Below are positions 22,431 through 34,103 of a stretch of DNA of 64,000 nt, one piece after another. Each line of letters begins with the position of its first letter. The first letter of the stretch is position 1. The notes under the pieces are model-generated. The model saw nothing but the letters and a program-made list of their open reading frames with translations. It ran no database searches and was not told where the DNA came from. This DNA comes from Halicephalobus mephisto (lineage: Eukaryota > Nematoda > Chromadorea > Rhabditida > Panagrolaimidae): NCBI GenBank assembly GCA_009193035.1, contig SWDT01000224.1, positions 62,001 through 126,000 on the forward strand, in the 5' to 3' direction. A program made the position numbers and the translations under genes.

Positions 22431-23890
22431 CTACTCTCTAGATTGAGCGTACGCTCTTATTGCACCTTCTGGATTATCCTTGAAGAGCTGGAGATGACCT
22501 TGGATTTGGGCCGGAGAAGCTTCTCCTGACTTGGTGGCAATTTCCACAAATTGCTGGGTAAGATCATCAGTGACATCTTCGTAGAATCTTCGGAAGAGGC
22601 GTTCGATCATTTCGGGTGTGCAGTTGCCGAAGTAGTGTTTGACATCTACTCGACCAGGTCTGATGAGGGCTGGGTCCAAGTGTTCAATGTGATTCGTGGT
22701 CATAAACAAGATTCGCTCCTCCGCACTGGCTACTCCATCGATGCTGTTGAGCAGTCCGGAGAGTGTTACTCTAGTGAGACCCTCGTAAGCAGGGTGATTG
22801 GCGTTTTCAAATCGATCTTTGGAAACAAAAGCAGCATCGACATCTTCGAGAACAATGAAACTCTGGAAAAGGGATTTGAGTGGTTTCCGAAATAATGCAA
22901 CCTACATTCGACGGGGCTGTGTTCATCATGTAGCAAAGTCTATCGTCATCTAGCAGTCTATCACTGAGGGACATGAGGCAAATACTGTACCCGAAATGAG
23001 CCGCTAAGGCGGTGATGAAACTCGTCTTGCCAGTGCCTGGAGGTCCGTAGAAGAGATATCCTCGTCGATAAGGGATGCCTCTGTCAGTGTACCATTTCCT
23101 TGTTTTTAAAAATTCCTGGACATCGTCACATATATTCTGTGTCAGGTCACCGGCTAACACTACGGATTCAATGGGTCTTTTTGGTTGGACTCCTCCGCTT
23201 CTTCGCCATTCCATTCCTACAGGCCGGTTGATGACTAGTCCTGTTTCCATTTTCGACAAAGCTTCTTCCGTTGCTGCTTTTAGGAAATCTACCCAAAACT
23301 TCGGATCCACACCAAGCTTCGTCAATGTGACGGTCTCGAGAGGTCTTCTGACTCCATCCTTCTGAATCTGATGCTCCTCTCGCTGACGTTCCACCTGGAT
23401 CCACCGGTAATTGTAAGTGAAGTAATGTATTCCGTGGCCTGGCAGCAGAATATGGGATGCCACTATTTTTCCTCCTTCATACTGTCTCAAGGCACTATTC
23501 ACAGTCAAATTTGGGGTCTTGTGGCTGCTTCTGATGTTGATAAAGTCTAATACGTATTGATAGGATCTGGAAAATTTACAAAAAGTAGAAAAAAATCATT
23601 AAAAATTATTCGAAATATAAAAAATGCCAATTGAATTTAGATATAATTAAGACAACTTACGGTTCCTCGTTGGTAATTTGCAATTTTGATATAAATTTCC
23701 TTCTGGCAACGGCATTTCCGATGATGAGAGCTCGTCTTCCGAGCTGGGCAAGCAGACCGAGTCCAGCAAGGCCGGCTCCCGCCGAGAAAAGCTGATTCGA
23801 CGATAACGATTGAAAAGTCCTTTCGAAGAACCCTCCCGAAGGTGCTGGAGCAGTACTCGAGCTCGTAAGAAGCTCTATAGGATCAGACAT
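22431..23890 (-). CDS. bcs-1: BCS1-type AAA ATPase, mitochondrial complex III assembly
   Basis: Exons 23890-23661, 23566-22906 and 22862-22431 give 440 aa (human BCS1L 419). An N-terminal hydrophobic stretch (LFSAGAGLAGLGLLAQLGRR) serves as the membrane segment. The BCS1-specific domain follows (LLPGHGIHYFTYNYRWIQVE, RPIESVVLAGDLTQNI). The AAA module has Walker A GPPGTGKTSFI, Walker B FIVLEDVDAAF, the sensor MTTNHIEHLDPALIRPGRVD and a C-terminal HLQLFKDNPEGAI. BCS1 sits in the mitochondrial inner membrane and translocates the Rieske Fe-S protein into complex III. The intron before SFIVLEDVD is itself open in frame, but removing it restores the conserved Walker B. The gene shares a 192-bp divergent promoter with pas-7. 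Confidence 0.95.
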
Positions 23891-24082
23891 TGGATTTCTA
23901 CTGCTGCGGTAAAACAGAACTCAAAGTCGGAAAAATTTTGGCGTTTTGTTCTTTTTGCCAGGGAAAGCTTGTTCGGGTTTTTGATGATTTTTGTTTCTTT
24001 GAAGTTGCTCTCGGTTTCTCTTTCTTTCTGATTTTATATCTTAGTTTTATATTTTATTCTTAATTAATATTTCAGGTAGACA
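23891..24082. promoter_or_regulatory. Shared divergent promoter of bcs-1 and pas-7
   Basis: Only 192 bp separate the two start codons. A trans-splice-like acceptor (atatttcag) lies immediately upstream of the pas-7 ATG. Confidence 0.6.
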
Positions 24083-24876
24083 ATGAGTTCAATCGGCACA
24101 GGATACGATCTCGCTGCTGCTACTTTCTCGCCTGACGGCAGAATCTTCCAAGTTGAATATGCTCAGAAGGCCGTTGACAACAGTGGGACCATCATTGCTC
24201 TTCGCGGAAAGGAAGGAGTCGTGACGGCTGTGGATAAGATCGTTTCTGCTAAAATGCTTGTTCCCAATGCAAATCCTCGTGTTGGGAATGCGAACGACTA
24301 CATCGGAGTCACGTCTGCTGGAGTTTACCCCGACTGCCGTGCTTTGTTGGACAGAGTCCAGGGAGATGCCTTGGAGTACCTCAGAGAATTCCGCGAGCCA
24401 ATTCCGGTGAAGAAGCTGGCAACTCAATTGGCTGAATACGTTCATATTTTCACTTTGGGTATTTCCCGTCCTTTCGGTGCCGCTGTTTTCTTGACTGCTT
24501 ACGATCCAAAGGTAAATTCCCTCATTTATCAACACCCGATTTTCCTTTTCAGACTGGCGGAAATATTTACCTTGTTGAACCATCTGGTCTCTGTTATGAA
24601 TACAAGGCGTGGTCCGTCGGAAAACACCGTCAAGCCGCCAAAACTGAGATCGAGAAACTGAAACCGGAAGAATTGAATCAAGATCAACTGGTCAAAGAAG
24701 CTGCCCGTATCCTTCTAACAGTTCGGGATGAATCCAAGGACAAGAACTTGCGTATCGAAATGGGGTGGGTCGGAGCCAACACTAACGGAAAACACCAGTC
24801 TGTTCCGGTTGAAGTTGTCCAAGAAGCTGAGCGATGGGCCAAAGCTAAAATTGAGGAAGACGATCTCGAGGACTAA
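24083..24876 (+). CDS. pas-7: 20S proteasome alpha subunit, PSMA3 type
   Basis: Exons 24083-24511 and 24553-24876 give 250 aa. The N-terminal alpha-subunit signature [20 protein letters not shown], a mid-section [23 protein letters not shown], the [15 protein letters not shown] motif and an acidic C-terminus (EEDDLED) identify the alpha-3 (PSMA3/PAS-7) class. It is a structural, non-catalytic subunit of the outer ring. The loop before RPFG reads [10 protein letters not shown], one residue shorter than the human sequence as I remember it. It is tail to tail with the sulfotransferase gene (94 bp). Confidence 0.95.
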
Positions 24877-24970
24877 TTTTTTATTCCAAAAGTGGAGATC
24901 TTGTATGTTGTCTCGAGAGTCTTGTTTTTTCCGGTATTTATTCTCATAATATGAAACGATAATTTTATTC

Positions 24971-27181
24971 TCACATATTTTTTAATTCTGGGATTTTGTA
25001 CCCGAATAACCTGAAGTCATGGTAGTACATCCGGATCATGTACTCCATAAGCTTGGGGTTATTCCTGATTTTCAACGTGTAGGCCTTGGTCAGGCCGTCT
25101 AGCAGGAACCGACCAGAATTGGCGTTTTTGGATTTTTCTTCCTCCAGGTGATCTAGGATGTTCAGAATCAGACGCTCTTCGACGTTGTTCTTCTTCAGAA
25201 GATCGGCGATCTGGTTGTAGAACGTAGATAACATCCCAGGGTCACTACTGAACTTGATAAAAGTGTAGTTTTTGTAGTAGTGCACCATGTCACATTGCCA
25301 GTTCTGAGGAAAGAAATGGTTGTTCAGATAGGAATGTTTGGGACGACTGAGTTGGTGAGAAGATTCGATTATTTCTTTGTATTGTTGTTTAATGAAACAA
25401 TATATATCACTATTACAAGGCTCGCAAGCACGGGATCTGATGCATTTGTCCACAAATCCGGAAACAAATTTTTCTATTGGATTTCTGATTAAAGTTAGCA
25501 TTGTCCATTTCCCTGGGGCGAAATCTGGGTAAACATTGATGAGTTGTTTGTATCTGTAGAAAGTGTTCATAGAAGCATTTAGACAACTAAAAAGTAAAAT
25601 GTATTTCTTGGGACAGTAACCAGACTAGGAAGAGAGGACCTGAAGCGATAGCCTGAATATCAGGGACCGTAGAATACTGTAGGACGTGAGTGGCACTCCC
25701 TGCTGTATTATGTGGCAGGGAATATATAAATTGTGTCCTTATTGTTCTAGTAAAGATTATTTCGATATTTTTGTTTTCTATTTTAACAGTTACTGTCTAA
25801 AAACAGCTTTAATAAAAATAGTGACTGAAAATGGACACTATCTTTGAGTTTCACTCGAGCTGTCGAAGTTATTATTGGGACAGAAAACCAGACTAGGAAG
25901 AGAGAATCTGAAGAGATAGTCTGAATATCAGGGAGTGTGGAATACTGTAGGACGTGAATGAAACTCTATTACTACGCGTGGGGATTAGATTAACTGTATG
26001 TTTATCTTGTTCTAGTGAAAATACTATGATACTTTCGTTTTCTAACAGGATTAATGGTAATTTGATTATAATAGTGACGTGAAAGAATTTACTACACTAA
26101 AGCGGAACCAATTCGGACAGTCCGGTCATGAAACGAAAAGTCATAGATGTCAATTAACTAGTACACTGTAGACAAAAGATAATTATGTTGTTTTTTGCTT
26201 TTTTAATTTTCGCATGTTGTTGATATATCAAAAAATTCTAATATTTCCCTACTTTTGCGTGGTCCTGGAACGGAAACTCCTGAATATCAATCAGTTTCCC
26301 TACTGTAGCTGAAATAAATCTGTTAATTCTGTTTTTGTTTTTATTAATGTTTTGTAAATGCTGAAATTTCACGTCAAGAAAACTTTGTAAAAAATTCATA
26401 TATGATTTTCATAGATGACTAATCATGAATTCATTACTATGGAAAACCAAAATTGGCACGTAGGCTAGTTTCTAGCAGGTTTTAGAAATTTATTTTTAGA
26501 AAACTTTAGAATAATGAATTTTGTTTTTTTACAATGCTGTAATTACTGTAATTATTTCGGTTTACTTTTATTGTTGTTAGTAAAGGACCTGGGTTGTTTC
26601 CTACAGTATACCGAGTAAGTACTTACTTGTTGCCTTTGTAGTAATCAGTGAATTTCGGTCTGTATTTGTTGGAGAGTTCCGGGTCGAACAAGTAACACAT
26701 CATCGCCCGAAGCATCGAGGACATGTTTTTGTAGATCGTACAAGCTGATAACTTGTATTTGGGAGCTGTCTGAAACGAGTTATTTTTTAAATGTGTCCAA
26801 TAAATTGTCACTAATAAGGATGGGTGTGATTTAATTTGCAATTAAGTTGCTTACGTAGATAATGGACCGATGCCTCTTCAACGGGGCTGCACATTTCCGC
26901 TCGTCCTCGCGAAAACAAATAAGACTGGAATTTACAGTTTTGAAGTCTGTCCCGAAATCACTGTCCCGAGATTCTGAATTTAGTCGGTATTCGTCTCGGT
27001 AGTAATCGATGTCAACTTGGGGTTTTTTCGCCACTGCCTCAACTCTGGCAAACTCGATTTCCTGGATCTTCTTTTCATAGATGCCAGTTTCTTCGGAGAA
27101 AAAATAAATCAAAAAATATCCTATTCCAATAATGAAACAGCTCCTGATCCAAAATACAAGGGACACGAGAGTCCTCATCAT
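24971..27181 (-). CDS. Type II membrane carbohydrate sulfotransferase (nematode Sulfotransfer_2-like)
   Basis: Exons 27181-26855, 26769-26627 and 25586-24971 give 361 aa. An N-terminal signal anchor (VFWIRSCFIIGIGYFLIYFF) precedes a stem. The catalytic domain has SACTIYKNMSSMLRAMMCYL (5'-phosphosulfate-type loop) and TLIRNPIEKFVSGFVDKC (3'-phosphate-binding loop for PAPS), a Cys cluster (CIRSRACEPCNSDIYC), and a C-terminal YYHDFRLFGYKIPEL. This is the large nematode family related to chondroitin/dermatan sulfotransferases; it would act in the Golgi on a glycan, substrate unknown. Intron 2 (25587-26626) is about 1 kb and packed with repeats. TTG codons lie upstream of the chosen ATG at 27181; the next codon is also ATG. 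Confidence 0.88.
25610..25754 (+). repeat. Family C repeat, 145 bp (partner inverted at 44774-44918)
   Basis: Begins gggacagtaaccagactagg, contains gaatactgtaggacgtgagt and ends ccttattgttctagtaaa. The sequence at 44774-44918 is its reverse complement with only a few differences by eye. Confidence 0.85.
25870..26040 (+). repeat. Diverged family C copy
   Basis: Starts gggacagaaaaccagactag and shares ctgaatatcaggga and gaatactgtaggacgtgaat with the first copy 260 bp away, then diverges. Together they make an imperfect tandem pair in the sulfotransferase intron. Confidence 0.7.
26220..26345 (+). repeat. Family B repeat unit
   Basis: Contains atgttgttgatatatcaaaa, tggtcctggaacggaaactc and tccctactgtagctgaaata, the ordered motifs of the tandem units at 29.2 and 31.1 kb. 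Confidence 0.65.
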
Positions 27182-28219
27182 GCTCAACTGAATTTTAAAA
27201 AAGTTGTATCTAACGGATTAAGTCGATTCTGCGCCGTGGAGGCTAATCCACGGGAATCTAAGTGAATACTTGATTTTTAAATGGAATGAATTAGATTGAT
27301 TGCAATTCAAGTCGACGCTTTTCGACCATGTTGCTGATGACTAATTGAATTAGAGTGTTTTCTGTGATTATTGTCAATTCAATTGATTTCGAAGCCACTG
27401 GTTTCTCGTATTTTCGATTTTCGTCGATATTTTTAAAAATATTTAAAAATTAAAAATTTTTTTAAAAATATTTAAAAATTAAAAACTTTTTTAAAAATAT
27501 TTAAAAATATTTAAAAATTAAAATTTTTTAAAAAATGTTTAAAAATCAAAAACTTTTAAAAAATATTTAAAAATTAAAACCTTTTTAAAAATATTTAAAA
27601 ATTAAAAACCTTTTTAAATTTGGTCCTGACACGAAATTCAATTTGTATTTTTTTCAGATAAAAAGCTAAATTTTATTTCCAAACAAAACGAGAAATAATA
27701 ATTTCGAATTAAATTATATTTTTATTTAATAAAATTATCATTCGTTTCGGGACCGAAATGGACTCACTACATGATTTTCTGATTAAATATCAGCCTCGAG
27801 TTTTTACGTTTTTAACATTTTGAATGTTTTTAATAAATTCATTGGTCTTTTTTAATTTTTAATTTTTCATTTTTTAATTTTAATTTTGTGGAAATCCATA
27901 GGGACGAGATTGGAACTAATTACTTCCCTATTGACTGGATTGCGTGCGAAATAAGTCCTTATAAATCTTTGCTTCTGGCAGTTCTTTATTAACATTGGGA
28001 TTAACCAGATGCCCCTACTTATCTCAAGTGAAATTACATCTAAAAACAGAAAAATCTTTTTAATCCGCGTGATCTGAAAACCATAAACCGACGCGAATTT
28101 TTATTGACTTTTTTGATTCGTCTTTTGGGGAATTTTTCCAAAAGAAAATTGTTTTCAGCGGTTTTATTTTGAAAAATAGTTGTATTTTCTAAGTTTTTAC
28201 TTGTAGAAAGCAGCTCAAG
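27182..28219. other. Intergenic region with AT-rich satellite
   Basis: Divergent promoter space between the sulfotransferase and the next gene. About 27425-27620 is a simple array of taaaaatatttaaaaattaa units. No gene is seen. Confidence 0.55.
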
Positions 28220-28786
28220 ATGATTGGGATGATGAATGGCGGGGGCGAAATGCCTGTGGACTTCTACTCGACCCCGAAGATGGCCAAAGGGGTCCCTAGA
28301 CTGTACACCCCCCAGCAGAGGGAGGTAGTCAGCTACACCAAGGACGGAAGAATGATGTTAGACGGACAACTGGTCGTCACGGAGACTCCAGAAGAGCTCT
28401 GGACGGATTTGATAATGAGAGTCGTGTGGTATATGATCTGCAAAGACTACATCCCAGATAAAGGTGTGTAAAATTGATCAATTTTCTTTGATTTTTAATT
28501 TGTAGAAATTAAAATGCCCAAAACAAGAAAATTTCGAAATTTTTTCCGCGTCCGAACCGGCCAGAAAACCCCCACCCAAACGAGAAAGTCTTCTGCAAAA
28601 TCTTTGACGACGACCACGACTTCAGCGTCGACTGATCCCAAAACCGGATTCCATACAGTAACCCAAACTACGACCACCACGTCATCAGGTGGCAAGGACT
28701 GCAGACAACATACTTTCACTTCTGTCTTCCTCAGAAAACAAAAGTTCTGTCCTCAGCCCCACAGCAAGAGAATTGTCGGTCAATAA
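28220..28786 (+). CDS. Unrecognised small basic Thr-rich protein
   Basis: Exons 28220-28463 and 28506-28786 give 174 aa. A trans-splice-like acceptor (cttgtag at 28200-28206) lies just upstream of the ATG. The N-terminal half is Met/Gly rich (MIGMMNGGGEMP) then LYTPQQREVVSYTKDGRMML and an aromatic helix-like WTDLIMRVVWYMICKDY. The second half is a basic stretch (KTRKFRNFFRVRTGQKTPTQ) followed by a Thr/Ser-rich low-complexity run and a C-terminal HTFTSVFLRKQKFCP. No signal peptide or known domain is recognised. The codon use and clean 42-bp intron make it a real gene; function unknown. Confidence 0.7.
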
Positions 28787-28892
28787 AGAAAAATTGTTAA
28801 TTTTCATTTTTGCCTTATATCTTGGAAAATTCAACTTTTAAATTGTATTTTTAATGAAAAATAAAATTCACCAATGATTAACTGGAATTATT

Positions 28893-30307
28893 TTATTTCT
28901 CCGTGGTGGGAGATGTCACATTTGAAAGGTCCAGACAGGCGAATCTCCCTTGGTATGAAGCCGGGGTCCGGTTGAAGCAGCACGTCGTCCTTGGGTACTT
29001 GCAGACGTTCAGATTGCAGTAATCGAGTTGGGTTCCTAGTCTGAAATTGGTCGATTAAAGTAAGGAATGTTCTTAATTAAGAACCAAAAATTAAGAAATT
29101 CATGTTCCATGTGACAGAATCCACCCTAATAAAGTGTAACTAATATGGGAAACGCGGTCCCGAAGCGAAAACTCCTGCCTATCAATCGATTGATACACTG
29201 TAGCTGCAAGAAAGTTGTATATCAGTTACATTTTTTTCACATGTTGTTGCTATATCAAGTAGTTTAATTAATTTTTTGTTTTCCATGTGGTCCCGAAACG
29301 AAAGTCCCTGAATGTCAATCTGCTCGTCTACTGTAACTAAAAAAGGACTTTTGGTTGTGTGATTCTTATTGTTTGTGTTTCAAATATGCTTGACATTTCA
29401 AACAGATTTAATATTTTCCTGTTTTCGCGTGGTCCCGAAACGAAAACCCCTGAATGTCAATCTGCTCGTCTACTGTAACTAAAAAAAGCTGTTTTAGTTA
29501 TGTTTTCTTATTATAAGCAAAACAACCAGTTTTCGGCGTTTTTGTATTAACCATAGTATTTTTAGTATTTATTCTTATGTCGACATATAACTAACAATCC
29601 TTGAGGATGAGAAGTTTTTATATTCTCTATAATCTCGATCCAAAAGTTCCCAGATCTATCCAGACAAAATACAGTTTTGAAATATTGATTGCGAAATCGT
29701 ATAGGATTACGAAATAACCATTGCGCAAAACCGAAATTGTCATATAGGCCGTTTTAAGTTCTGAAAATCCGAAAATTCGCGTCGAGACGGCTTCTTGGAA
29801 AACTTCATTCTGACTTTGCTGAGGGAATGGTTATTGATATGTTGTTCTTTGTTTGTACTATTATCGCCCATTAAAAAACCAGACTATCTTTTCGATCCCG
29901 TACCCATAAAAATTCCCCGTGGTTGGACGTAGAATCTGGTGTCAGGGAATCCGTTCTTTTAAACCACAGTTAACTAAAAAACTGGTCTTGAAGGGAAATC
30001 CCTGAGTATCAATTAGATGGGTTACTGTAGCAGGAAGAAAGTTGTATTGTGGTTGGTTGTTGAATTGTTTTCCTTATTACCTATGTAACAGAATCCAAAC
30101 TGGAACCTACCCTTCACAAATACAATCAGACGTGTTCGTCAAGCAGATTCTGGTTCTCATGTGGATTCCGCATGAACCACAAGTGTCGGTGCAATCCGAC
30201 CAGTTGGACCACTCGAGCCAAGAGGTGAAGGCAGTACTGCAGTCTTGGCCGGAGATTCTGCTAATCAGGGTCAACAACAGGGTAAGACCTATCCATAGTG
30301 CCTTCAT
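28893..30307 (-). CDS. Small secreted thrombospondin type-1-like protein
   Basis: Exons 30307-30111 and 29040-28893 give 114 aa. A signal peptide (ALWIGLTLLLTLISRISG) is followed by a TSP1-type core: WLEWSNWSDCTDTCGSCG, RTRIC, then CICEG|LGTQLDYCNLNVCKYP and a Cys-rich tail ending SNVTSPTTEK. The WxxWxxC start and CxxR pattern are typical of TSP1 repeats; numerous small secreted proteins of this type occur in nematodes. It is predicted to be extracellular and disulfide-bonded. The single intron is 1070 bp and full of families A and B, unlike the short introns of neighbours. Confidence 0.8.
29150..29500 (+). repeat. Family B tandem repeats in TSP1-like gene intron
   Basis: Three units of about 125 bp; each has cacatgttgttgctatatca-like sequence, then ggtcccgaaacgaaa, then tgtcaatctgctcgtctact. 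Units two and three share more than twenty consecutive bases. Confidence 0.8.
29590..29830 (+). repeat. Interspersed family A copy
   Basis: Shows tccttgaggatgagaag, attacgaaataaccattgcg and the core aaattcgcgtcgagacggct in family order. Confidence 0.7.
29950..30045 (+). repeat. Family B fragment
   Basis: Contains cttgaagggaaatccctgag and gggttactgtagcaggaaga, matching the B unit end. Confidence 0.55.
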
Positions 30308-30617
30308 CTCGGCACTCTAAACCCAGATTGATCCTCAAATAGTCAAATACGAACAATTAAAAAAGACGAGAACAAAAGGCACGGAATTCAAATCTATCGG
30401 AACCTAGAAAGACGGACGGACACTCGGAATTACCTTCACAAATGCCCTGAATTCGGGCACTTGATTCCTTTTTGTAATCTACTATAAGCGAATAATTCTT
30501 TTTTCAACGTGAAAAAATTGAAAATTGTGATCGTTATGAATTGATCCATCAGATGAAATTGTTAATCCTTCGATAAATCATCAAATTGACAGTTTATTCT
30601 GAGCAAAATCAAAGTGT

Positions 30618-32586
30618 CTAGTTCCAGGTTTGAGCAAGTTGATGGAAATAAGCTTTTGTTCCTTCTTCCGGTCCGTGAATCAACTTCACTCCGAATACCG
30701 TCATCAGATGCGGTTTGTCTGATTCCACCCGACTTTTAGAACCTCCAAATGGAATATGCCATTTTTGCAAAATCCTCTTTAATTCTTTTTGAAATACTTT
30801 GTTTTCGAGATATGTGATCGCCGGGATTACTGTAGCATAAATGGCGATGAAGAGATCAAAAAGTTCGAATGTTAGGTTAGAAATGAGTTTGTTATGACAG
30901 GCCAGAGAAATCACGAACAAAGTTATCAGGATGAAGTTGAAGCTCCATGAACAAAGAAACATTTTCTTGATCATCTGAAATCAGAAATTAAAAATTAATG
31001 AAATTTCGTAAACAAATATTAAACCATATTTCTCTAAACAAACTCCATCTGGAAAGAACGGTCCCGAAACGAAAAACCCTGTGTTGAATTAGCTGGCTTA
31101 CTGTAGGTTGCAAGAGTAAGTTACGCTGTTGTTATTTCTTTAATCTTCTTATTTTTGTTGTTTTTTGTTGTTTGTTTTTTATCTGCATGTTTTGTTGATG
31201 TATCAGTTTTAATATCTCCCTATCTTATGCGTGGTCCGGAGCGGAAAATCCTACGCTGCGATCAACTAAATGTTGAGCACTAATTACACTACTATTTTTT
31301 AAATTTTTGGTTATTTCCACGTGCTGTTGATATATCAAATAGTTTTGATATCTCCCTGTCTTATACATGATCCCAAAGTAAAAATCCTATATCTAACTAA
31401 CTTGTTTACTGTTGACTGAAATAGTGTCGAACATCAGTTGTGCCACTTTTGTTATTTTTATATGTTGTTGATATATTAAATAGCCTTCGCATTTCCTTAT
31501 CTCATACGTGATTTCAGAGTGATAAACTCCATCCACTCAATTGGTTTACTGTTAGCTGAAATAGTGTCAAACATCAGGCCAGGTGTGTTTTTAATTATTC
31601 TTTTTTGCAGCTGCCGTTGTTTGTATACTAAACAGTCCTAGTATTTCTCCGTCTTATATATGAATCTGTCTAGATTTGATTATATAGTACTAAGTCACAT
31701 GAAAGGCCCACTTACCCTTGCTACTCGTATATTCTCGACAACCTGGAACCTTTCGCTCAAAGAATACTGTGCTTTTCCGCTTTTCAGGTTGTTTTTATAG
31801 TAAGCAATATTTCTCTTATCGCAATAGAGAAACAACCCTAAAGCAATGGCATTTGCCAAGGCGATGACAGTCAGATGGACAGCCACTGAACAGATGTCTG
31901 GAAATTGATAATTATTCCATGGTATTCCAGCATGTCTTACCGTAGATGAAAGTTATCATAAAACAAAAAGCCCAGAAATCTATGATAATAATTAAGGAAA
32001 AAGAAATAAACTTTCTGGGGTTTGTTTCGTAATCACGGACGTAGTAAGTGGCGAACATCCTCTCGACAGCAACCCCAGGCAGATTGAAGCACCCGATGAA
32101 GATATAATATGCCCTCATCATGTTCGCTACATGGAAAGCTGTTGTTCTTTCAACTTTTTCTAAAACAATTTAATTTTAATGTTGTGGCAAAAGACCAAAG
32201 TTTGGGAATTAGATTTAATCAATTTTATTAACTACTTTATCCTTAGTTTTAGAAAGTATCTCTGACTAACCGTTGTAGGGAAAATAATAACCGATCAAGT
32301 AGAATCTTGCTGTGAAATATAAGACAGATAATGAGGCGAAACTGACTACTATCCGTCTGAAGTTGACAGAAAATGGAGATATCCTGACTGTGAATAAAAC
32401 ATAGGTAACACAACTGATGACCCCTGTGATTTGGATGCAAATCTCAAGGCATAGAAGTAACCGGAAAAGCCAGACACATCCGGAAGCCCGGATTACTTCT
32501 TCATCGATTTCTGAATGTGCGTGGAATTTGGGGAAATTTTTAATTTGGGAAAGGAAATTCCCGACACCGTTTTCTCTGTCGTGCAT
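30618..32586 (-). CDS. Serpentine chemoreceptor, sre class
   Basis: Exons 32586-32271, 32159-31941, 31897-31716 and 30974-30618 give 357 aa. Seven hydrophobic segments are visible, among them LLLCLEICIQITGVISCVTY, the third helix with FNLPGVAVERMFATYYVRDY, the fourth FISFSLIIIIDFWAFCFMIT, and the seventh FDLFIAIYATVIPAITYLE. The ERMFATYYVRDYE signature is characteristic of the nematode SRE family of G-protein-coupled chemoreceptors expressed in sensory neurons. The C-terminus is cytoplasmic. The start is uncertain: an acceptor at about 32540 (cacattcag) would in frame join an upstream sre-like exon at 33547-33868. Intron 3 (31715-30975) is filled with family B repeats. Confidence 0.8.
31045..31600 (+). 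repeat. Family B tandem array in sre intron
   Basis: Four to five diverged units, each with gttgttgatat(a)tcaaatag, a 'catgatccc/acggtcccgaaacgaaa' block and gtttactgttgactgaaata. This is the longest B array in the window. Confidence 0.8.
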
Positions 32587-33546
32587 TTGACGGTAGAGTT
32601 GTTTCCAAGTAAGCCCAGGAAAGACCTACACTCGAAATACCTCCAACTTCGCAAATACTAGGTACAATTTAACAATTCTACTGTTTTGAGCTCGATTAAA
32701 TTTTCCATGTTGTTTAGTCAAAAATCTTTAATCTTGTTTTTAGAAACACGGGGAGGGAATTTTAGCATTTGGAACAGAATGTCGAAAATTAAAACTTATT
32801 TTTTCACAAAAAATAATTTAAAATGATTTTTATAATAATTTAAGAAATATTAAAACTATTTTAGTCGAAATAAAATTTTATTAATATTTCGAATTTCAAA
32901 TTCCCACTTTTTCCGAAGCGGTGTCTCCAGATGACGTACATCCCCGGTTTTTCTAAAAAAACTTTCACCTGCTATAATACTAATTTTCTCAGAACTGAGA
33001 AATTTTTTATTTTAATTATAAATAATTTTTTTGAAAATGCTAAATTGCGTCTACCGTCAAAATCCAAAAAGATACAGTAGGAAATTAAGAAACAGGAAAT
33101 AATTTTTTTGTTGTTTCAAATGTGTGAATTAATGTTTTACAAAATTATTTTCCACAATTAGGAAATTAATTTTCCTATTTTCACAAATTACAAATTTAAT
33201 AATTCCCATATTAGTTACTTAACTGTAAATTACAATACTCTAGAAAATCTAATTTGTTCTACAGTGATACATTTTTAAAATGGTTTACAGTATTTAAACT
33301 TTAAAAAACAAAATTTTTTAAAAATTTTATAAAAGAGATTAATAGTTTTAAAAATATTAATTTTCCATAAAAAATTAAAGATTTTTAAAATTTTATAAAA
33401 AATTAAGATTTTTAAAATTTTATAAGAAAATTGAGATTTTTGAAATTTTTATAAAAAATTAATATTTTTAAAATTTTAATAAAAAATTGAGATTTTTTAG
33501 TTTTTATGAAAGCATTAAACTCATTCAAGACCAGAAATATCCTTAC
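32587..33546. other. AT-rich spacer between two sre-type exons
   Basis: No coding signature. About 33290-33500 is an irregular array of ttttataaaaaattaagatt units. Confidence 0.55.
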
Positions 33547-33868
33547 CTTGATTATCCCAGTCGAGTATTTCGTAAATAATGATAAAAATGGCAGGGCACA
33601 GTAGGAAATAAGCCAATCCGAAATTTTCGAACATGAATACAGTATTAGGGTGCATACCGTAACGTCGACTGACCAGTCTAACTATCGATAAACACAGAAT
33701 TGCAACCATTCCTATTACGGTGAAGATTGCTGTAGAAATCATCAACAATGTAAAGGGTACTGTAACTTCGGCTTCTAAAATGAAGGCCTTGTCGACGGTG
33801 AAAAGGTACATCTGAATCCAGAACCATTCGGGGAAATATGAAAAGAAAACGAAATTTCAAAGGCCAGA
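33547..33868 (-). pseudogene. sre-like N-terminal fragment (first two transmembrane helices) or extra 5' exon of the sre gene
   Basis: The open frame has two hydrophobic helices, PFTLLMISTAIFTVIGMVAI and FENFGLAYFLLCPAIFIIIY, separated by a loop with RRYGMHPNTV, the arrangement of SRE helices 1-2. It ends in a good donor (CAAG|gtaagg at 33546). No helices 3-7 follow before the complete sre gene, which has its own helices 1-2. Either it is the remnant of a second, deleted sre gene or a 5' exon spliced in phase to the downstream gene. An upstream in-frame stop lies near 33870, so a separate start exon or the Met at 33811 would be needed. Confidence 0.5.
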
Positions 33869-34103
33869 AATTGGATTAATACCAGCAACCTGGAATCTAT
33901 TTAGTTGTAATTAAATCAACCGCAGGTTCACCTGGCAAATCCAAAAAGTCAAACTCTGTCATCATTTAACCTACTACTGTGTTTTAATCAGAAATATGCA
34001 CACCTGAAAATACAAAACTTCCGTTTTGAAAAGTTTATCAACTTTTTTGGATTCGAAATAACACAAGAAATCAAAAATCGGTATTGTAGTATAGAACCTG
34101 AGA

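Noticed and set aside
22551..22895. Plus-strand open frame of 114 codons
   Set aside because: Antisense to the conserved AAA exon of bcs-1.
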